DNA of 64,000 nt, from positions 1-64,000 of the forward strand of contig NZ_FOFO01000012.1 in assembly GCF_900110965.1 (NCBI RefSeq), read 5' to 3'. This DNA comes from Ectothiorhodospira magna (GTDB lineage: Bacteria; Pseudomonadota; Gammaproteobacteria; Ectothiorhodospirales; Ectothiorhodospiraceae). Of this stretch, positions 59,585 to 64,000 are shown one piece after another. The position numbers were made by a program, and so were the translations under genes. Below the pieces are notes generated by a model. The model was not told the origin of the DNA and did not search any database. It worked only from the letters and a program-made list of their open reading frames with translations. The stretch's first letter is position 1. The number at the start of each line of letters is the position of its first letter.

Positions 59585-59613
59585 ATTATAAAAGGCCATG
59601 ACCGAGGGGTCAA
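59585..59613 (-). promoter_or_regulatory. Consensus-like sigma-70 promoter of the atp operon
   Basis: Minus strand: -35 TTGACC (59608-59613), 17 bp spacer, -10 TATAAT (59585-59590, perfect). It lies in the 172 bp gap between parB and atpI, about 100 bp before the atpI start. Five of six at -35 and optimal spacing predict strong, constitutive transcription. Confidence 0.85.
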
Positions 59614-59655
59614 CGCATCATTGACCATTGATGGCCAATTAAAGTGACCGTCTCT

Positions 59656-60522
59656 TCAGCGAATATGCCCAAGAATGCCGTCCAGTTCGTCCAGGCTATT
59701 GTACTGAATCACCAGCCGCCCCTTGCCTTTGGTGTTGTAATGGATGTTCACCCGCGCCCCCAATCGATCGGACAATTCCGTTTCCAAACGGGCCACATCC
59801 GGATTGCGGGGCGGCGGCGCCTCCCGGCGGGGAGTCTGCTGTACCGACTGCACCAGCCGTTCGGTGGCCCGTACTGACAGATCCTGGTCCACCACCTGAC
59901 GCGCTGCCGTCACCTGTTGGTCCTCCACCAGGGTCAGCAGCGCCCGGGCATGGCCCATGTTGAGGCGCCCTTCATCCACCAATGCCTTGACCGGCGCTTC
60001 CAGTTCCAGCAGGCGCAGCAGGTTGGTGACACTGGTACGGGAACGCCCCACGGCTTCAGCCGCCTGCTGATGGGTCATGCCAAATTCATGAATCAACCGT
60101 TGCAGGGCATTGGCTTCCTCCAGGGGGTTGAGATCCTCCCGCTGGATATTTTCAATCAAGGCCATGGCTGCCGCCGACGGGTCCGGCACCTCTCGCACCA
60201 GAGCCGGGATCACCTGCAGACCGGCTATCTGTGCCGCCCGCCAGCGGCGTTCACCGGCCACCAACTCGTAACCGCCCGCCACTGGCCGCACCAGCACCGG
60301 CTGCATCACACCCTGGGCACGAATGGAATCTGCCAGGGCCGCCAGGGCGTCGGGGTCCATGTTCACCCGCGGCTGATAGCGACCCCGTTCGATCTGGTCC
60401 ACTGGAATGTGATACAGCCCATCATCGGCAGCAAGGGCTTGCGGGTCTTCCCGGTCGTCCCTGGCGCCGGCGCTGAGCAGGACATCCAGCCCTCGACCCA
60501 GCCCTGTCTTTCGTTTTGCCAT
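59656..60522 (-). CDS. parB: Chromosome partitioning protein ParB
   Basis: 288 residues. N-terminal basic KTGLGRGLDVLLS, then the ParB CTPase domain (IPVDQIERGRYQPRVNMD, VRPVAGGYELVAGERRWRAAQIAGL with the GERRWRA motif), IENIQREDLNPLEEANAL, the helix-turn-helix TQ-like HQQAAEAVGRSRTSVTNLLRLL that binds parS, and a C-terminal dimerisation domain. Starts 4 bp after parA. No parS consensus was found in this window. Confidence 0.97.
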   Translation of the reverse strand: MAKRKTGLGRGLDVLLSAGARDDREDPQALAADDGLYHIPVDQIERGRYQPRVNMDPDALAALADSIRAQGVMQPVLVRPVAGGYELVAGERRWRAAQIAGLQVIPALVREVPDPSAAAMALIENIQREDLNPLEEANALQRLIHEFGMTHQQAAEAVGRSRTSVTNLLRLLELEAPVKALVDEGRLNMGHARALLTLVEDQQVTAARQVVDQDLSVRATERLVQSVQQTPRREAPPPRNPDVARLETELSDRLGARVNIHYNTKGKGRLVIQYNSLDELDGILGHIR

Positions 60523-60525
60523 GAA

Positions 60526-61344
60526 TCACTGCTCTCCAGATACGGATACTGTTCCACCCGCCTGATCCGACGCCCCCCGGCGCCCTTCACGGCGGAGCAT
60601 TTCCTCCGCCAGGGCCAGATAAGCCTGGGCGCCACGGGAGGATCTGTCATAGTCCATCACCGGCAGGCCGTGACTGGGGGCCTCGGCCAGACGGATATTG
60701 CGGGGAATGACGGTGTGATAGACCTTGTCGCCAAAGTGATGGATCAGTTGGGCGGACACATCGTTGGTCAAATTATTGCGTGGATCGAACATGGTACGCA
60801 GCACGCCATGAATATGCAGGTCACGATTGACCGACTCGCGGATACTCTCGATGGTCTGCACCAGCGCCGATAGCCCCTCCAGGGCATAATATTCACACTG
60901 CATGGGGATGATCACCCCCTGGGCGGCCACCAGGGCATTGACTGTCAGCATGTTCAGGGCAGGAGGACAGTCAATGAGAATAAAGTCATACTGATCATGA
61001 ATGGGGGCCAGTGCCTCCTGCAACCGATACTCCCGGCGCAGGGCGGTCATCAGACTGACCTCCGCCACCGTCAGGTCGCCATTGGCGGGCATCAGGTCAT
61101 ATCCCACCGGCGTCAGCCCCATGATGGCCTGTCCGGCATCAACCCGCTTCATCAGCACCTCACAGGCGCCCTGAACCAGGGCATGTTTATCAGCACCGCT
61201 GCCCGTGGTGGCATTGCCCTGGGGATCCAGGTCAATCAGCAGCACCCGGTAGCGGGCAGCGGCCAGACAGGCGGACAGATTGATACTGGTGGTGGTTTTG
61301 CCCACCCCACCCTTCTGATTGGCCACAGCGATGATTCTGACCAT
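60526..61344 (-). CDS. parA: Chromosome partitioning ATPase ParA
   Basis: 272 residues. Deviant Walker A KGGVGKTTTSINL with signature lysine, Walker A' LIDLDPQGNATTGSG, Walker B LIDCPPALNMLT. Drives ParB-parS segregation. Five bp after rsmG; the rsmG-parA-parB order is the classical origin-proximal arrangement. Confidence 0.97.
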   Translation of the reverse strand: MVRIIAVANQKGGVGKTTTSINLSACLAAARYRVLLIDLDPQGNATTGSGADKHALVQGACEVLMKRVDAGQAIMGLTPVGYDLMPANGDLTVAEVSLMTALRREYRLQEALAPIHDQYDFILIDCPPALNMLTVNALVAAQGVIIPMQCEYYALEGLSALVQTIESIRESVNRDLHIHGVLRTMFDPRNNLTNDVSAQLIHHFGDKVYHTVIPRNIRLAEAPSHGLPVMDYDRSSRGAQAYLALAEEMLRREGRRGASDQAGGTVSVSGEQ

Positions 61345-61349
61345 AGGTG

Positions 61350-61985
61350 CTAATCCTTGTTAATCTCGACAAGGTGCCGCGCAGCGGCAAGGCCCGGTAC
61401 CTGAAGCGAATGAGTGGCCACCACCCGCCAGCCTGTGGGCAGAGCCTGAGGATCGTCATCCGTATCCCGGCCCTTCATGGCCAGCAATTGGCCTTCGGGG
61501 GCGCATAAATGTCCGGCCAGACGGGTAAAGGCCGCTGTAGCAGCAAAAGCACGGCTGATGACTGTATCAAAGCCCTCGTCGGGGTGATAGTTTTCCACCC
61601 GATCCTGCACCACGACCACATTGTCCATCTCCAGGGCCATGACCGCCTGACGCAGAAACCGGGTTTTCTTGCCGCCGGAGTCCAGCAATACCAGTTGCCA
61701 ATCCGGTCGGGCCAGGGCCAGAGGAATCCCCGGCAGACCAGGACCGGTGCCGATATCCGCGATGCGCGGCCCCCGCACCCAGGGCAGGACCGCCAGACTG
61801 TCCAGCAGATGCCGCTGGACCATGGCCTCAAAATCCCTGACTGCAGTGAGGTTATAGGCCCGATTCCAGCGCTCCATCAGGCACAGGTACCGGGCCAGGG
61901 GGGGCGCCAGACCTGGGGGCAGAGACAAGGCAGTCAGGCCATCGCGCAGCAATTCATTGGCAGCAGGGGGCAGGGCATGGGACAT
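61350..61985 (-). CDS. rsmG: 16S rRNA (guanine527-N7)-methyltransferase
   Basis: 211 residues from ATG 61985 (MSHALPPAANELLRDGL); a longer start at 62012 would overlap mnmG. SAM-binding motif RIADIGTGPGLPGIPLALARP, YNLTAVRDFEAMVQRHLLDSLAVLPW upstream and ISRAFAATAAF are family landmarks. Methylates G527 of 16S rRNA. Confidence 0.96.
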   Translation of the reverse strand: MSHALPPAANELLRDGLTALSLPPGLAPPLARYLCLMERWNRAYNLTAVRDFEAMVQRHLLDSLAVLPWVRGPRIADIGTGPGLPGIPLALARPDWQLVLLDSGGKKTRFLRQAVMALEMDNVVVVQDRVENYHPDEGFDTVISRAFAATAAFTRLAGHLCAPEGQLLAMKGRDTDDDPQALPTGWRVVATHSLQVPGLAAARHLVEINKD

Positions 61986-62004
61986 GGTGTGGATAATCCG
62001 CGAA

Positions 62005-63897
62005 TCAGGCACTGCGTTTCAGGCTCCGGGCCTGCTTTTTCAGGTGCACCAGCAACAGGGAAACAGCAGCGGGGGTCACGCCGGGAATGCGGGAAGCCTG
62101 ACCGACGGTATGGGGGCGGTGATCGGCCAGTTTCTGGCGCACCTCGTGGGACAAGCCGCTGACGGCGCCGTAGTCCAGATCATCGGGCAATGCCGTATCT
62201 TCCAGGCGTCGGGTCCGGTCCACCTCGTCCTTCTGGCGCTGGATATAGCCGGCGTACTTGGCCTGAATTTCTACCTGTTCCGCCACCTGATCATCGGTGA
62301 TGGCCGGCCCGGCACCGGGCAGGGACATCAGGTGGGCATAGGTCACTCCGGGCCGACGCAACAGGTCCATCAGGGGATATTCCCGGCTCAGGGGATTGCC
62401 AAACAGGCGCTGGCTATCCTCTGGCAGCAGATCCCCAGGATGCAGTACCGTGGTTTCCAGCCGTCGGGATTCCCGGGCGATGGCCTCCCGCTTACGCTCA
62501 AAAGCGGCCCAGCGCATATCATCCACCACCCCCAGATCGCGGCCCACGGGGGTGAGACGCAGATCGGCATTGTCTTCCCGCAGGGTGAGCCGATACTCGG
62601 CTCGACTGGTGAACATACGGTAAGGCTCCTGGGTGCCCTGGGTGATGAGATCATCAATCATCACCCCCATGTAGGCGGTTTCCCGGCGGGGATACCAGGG
62701 GGCCTTCTCCTGAACCCGCAGGGCGGCATTGATCCCTGCCACCAGCCCCTGGGCCGCGGCTTCCTCATAGCCGGTGGTACCGTTGATCTGACCGGCGAAG
62801 AACAGGCCCTGCAATGGGCGGGTTTCCAGACTGGGGCGCAGGTCCCGGGGGTCGAAGAAGTCGTATTCGATGGCGTAACCAGGACGGGTGATATGGGCCT
62901 GCTGGAACCCTTCGATGGAACGCACCAGCGCCACCTGTACGTCAAAGGGCAAACTGGTGGAGATGCCGTTGGGGTACACCTCATGGGTGTCGAGTCCTTC
63001 CGGCTCGATGAAAATCTGATGGCGTTCCTTGTCGGCAAAGCGCACCACCTTGTCCTCGATGGAGGGGCAGTAGCGCGGCCCCACCCCTTCGATCACGCCG
63101 CTGTACATGGGAGATCGGTGCAGGTTGGCGCGGATCACCTCCAGAGTGCGGGGGGTGGTCCAGGTGATGTGACAGCTCACCTGGGGCGGATGGTCGGAAG
63201 GCTGCCCCAGGAAGGAGAACACCGGCACCGGGGTATCCCCAGGCTGCTCGGTCAGATGGGAATAATCAATGCTGCGGGCATCGATACGGGGCGGTGTACC
63301 GGTCTTCAGACGCCCAACCCGCAAGGGCAGCTCCCGCAACCGCTGGGCCAGACGGATGGCCGGCGGATCACCGGCCCGGCCACCGGCGTAGTTGGCCTCG
63401 CCCACATGGATAAGGCCGCCGAGAAAGGTGCCTACGGTCAACACCACGCAGGGCGCATCAAAGCGCAGACCGGCCTGGGTGACGACCCCGGTGACCCGAT
63501 CCCCCGCCACGATCAGATCATCCACCGCCTGCTGGAACAGGGACAGGCCCGGCTGATTTTCCACTGCCCGGCGCACGGCAGCCTTATAGCGGGCACGGTC
63601 CGCCTGGGCGCGGGTGGCGCGCACCGCAGGCCCCTTGCGGCTGTTGAGGGTGCGAAACTGAATGCCCCCCAGATCGGCGGCCTGGGCCATGAGGCCGCCC
63701 AGGGCGTCGATCTCCTTGACCAGATGGCCCTTGCCGATGCCGCCGATGGCGGGATTGCAGCTCATCTGGCCGATGGTGTCGATGTTATGGGTCAACAGCA
63801 GGGTTTTGCAGCCCATGCGGGCCGCCGCCAGGGCGGCCTCGGTGCCGGCGTGGCCGCCACCCACGACGATAACGTCATAGTTTGCCTGATATTGCAT
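62005..63897 (-). CDS. mnmG: tRNA uridine-5-carboxymethylaminomethyl modification enzyme MnmG
   Basis: 630 residues from ATG 63897 ([29 protein letters not shown]), the canonical start with the FAD-binding GxGxxG as GGGHAG. Further signatures: [24 protein letters not shown] and [24 protein letters not shown], plus the C-terminal MnmE/tRNA-binding helical domain ([16 protein letters not shown]). Works with MnmE to modify the wobble uridine. The longer frame to 63996 has a different leader and is not used; a -10-like TATACT (minus, 63933-63938) lies just upstream. Confidence 0.97.
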   Translation of the reverse strand: MQYQANYDVIVVGGGHAGTEAALAAARMGCKTLLLTHNIDTIGQMSCNPAIGGIGKGHLVKEIDALGGLMAQAADLGGIQFRTLNSRKGPAVRATRAQADRARYKAAVRRAVENQPGLSLFQQAVDDLIVAGDRVTGVVTQAGLRFDAPCVVLTVGTFLGGLIHVGEANYAGGRAGDPPAIRLAQRLRELPLRVGRLKTGTPPRIDARSIDYSHLTEQPGDTPVPVFSFLGQPSDHPPQVSCHITWTTPRTLEVIRANLHRSPMYSGVIEGVGPRYCPSIEDKVVRFADKERHQIFIEPEGLDTHEVYPNGISTSLPFDVQVALVRSIEGFQQAHITRPGYAIEYDFFDPRDLRPSLETRPLQGLFFAGQINGTTGYEEAAAQGLVAGINAALRVQEKAPWYPRRETAYMGVMIDDLITQGTQEPYRMFTSRAEYRLTLREDNADLRLTPVGRDLGVVDDMRWAAFERKREAIARESRRLETTVLHPGDLLPEDSQRLFGNPLSREYPLMDLLRRPGVTYAHLMSLPGAGPAITDDQVAEQVEIQAKYAGYIQRQKDEVDRTRRLEDTALPDDLDYGAVSGLSHEVRQKLADHRPHTVGQASRIPGVTPAAVSLLLVHLKKQARSLKRSA

Positions 63898-63952
63898 GAT
63901 CGGGAGCCGGGACGGATGGGGGAAGGCTGGCCAGTATAGCGCGGGGCGAGGC

Positions 63953-64000
63953 TCAATCCGCCTCGTCAGGCACTTCCAGGGCCGTATCCAGTCCATCCAG
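63953..64000 (-). CDS. 3' end of an unidentified gene running off the window (tentative)
   Basis: The last 48 bp on the minus strand read [15 protein letters not shown] followed by TGA, an acidic tail that could end a protein entering from beyond the edge. Gene order would predict mnmE, but MnmE normally ends in a different motif (FCxGK), so I leave it unnamed. The evidence is only an open frame of 15 codons. Confidence 0.3.
   Translation of the reverse strand: MDGLDTALEVPDEAD

Noticed and set aside
59500-63900. parS site near parAB
   Set aside because: No TGTTTCACGTGAAACA-like palindrome was seen in the window; it may lie beyond the right edge.

Overview
The window looks like a GC-rich gammaproteobacterial chromosome. 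Its right end carries the block mnmG-rsmG-parA-parB-atpIBEFHAGDC-glmU-glmS on the minus strand, the arrangement found close to the replication origin in many Gammaproteobacteria. Three-subunit proton-translocating transhydrogenase genes, cytochrome b561, type II secretion genes and an Asp-type ATP synthase c subunit fit a free-living, respiring or phototrophic species. A Chromatiales/Ectothiorhodospiraceae-like host is a guess from gene content only; no rRNA, tRNA or species marker was seen.

Layout. 1-4563: a chemotaxis adaptation set (cheR with an in-frame stop, cheD, cheB, coupled by ATGA overlaps) and a PAS histidine kinase. 4564-7309: a RecD2-like helicase C-terminal fragment and a small HNH protein lying between two imperfect copies of an 85-92 bp repeat, then a 7TM-GGDEF diguanylate cyclase. 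7488-17194: an accessory island with a type I restriction-modification operon (hsdM ... hsdS-small ORF-hsdR) interrupted by hicAB and by an antitoxin whose toxin is reduced to a 16-codon stub, then a small tyrosine recombinase with a substituted catalytic arginine and tandem inverted repeats in front of it, then a fitAB/vapBC pair with a palindromic operator. 17336-25917: hrpA, a SPOR-domain protein, argS and priA (minus). 26055-28858: pntA1-pntA2-pntB (minus) with a clear terminator. 29185-31979: an HNH protein, hemH and a molybdopterin-binding-domain protein. 32069-34795: cytochrome b561 and a PII-like/DUF1538 membrane protein pair. 35043-37745: a 900-residue unrecognised protein. 38175-41652: gspK-L-M-N without the rest of the secretion system. 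41891-46705: an SLC13-type permease, a Fur-box-preceded TonB-dependent receptor and a small c-type haem protein. 46925-48976: an IS5-family element, a truncated carotenoid oxygenase gene and mazEF. 49155-63897: the housekeeping block, with a near-consensus promoter before atpI and a terminator after atpC.

The most informative accessory signals are the history written into the restriction operon (duplicated hsdS start, decayed toxin), the arginine-to-tryptophan recombinase with its upstream repeats, the 900-residue protein, and the PII-like/DUF1538 pair. Nothing here proves a new system. Four toxin-antitoxin loci or remnants, one insertion sequence and several gene fragments show that 4.6-17 kb and 46-49 kb are zones of turnover.
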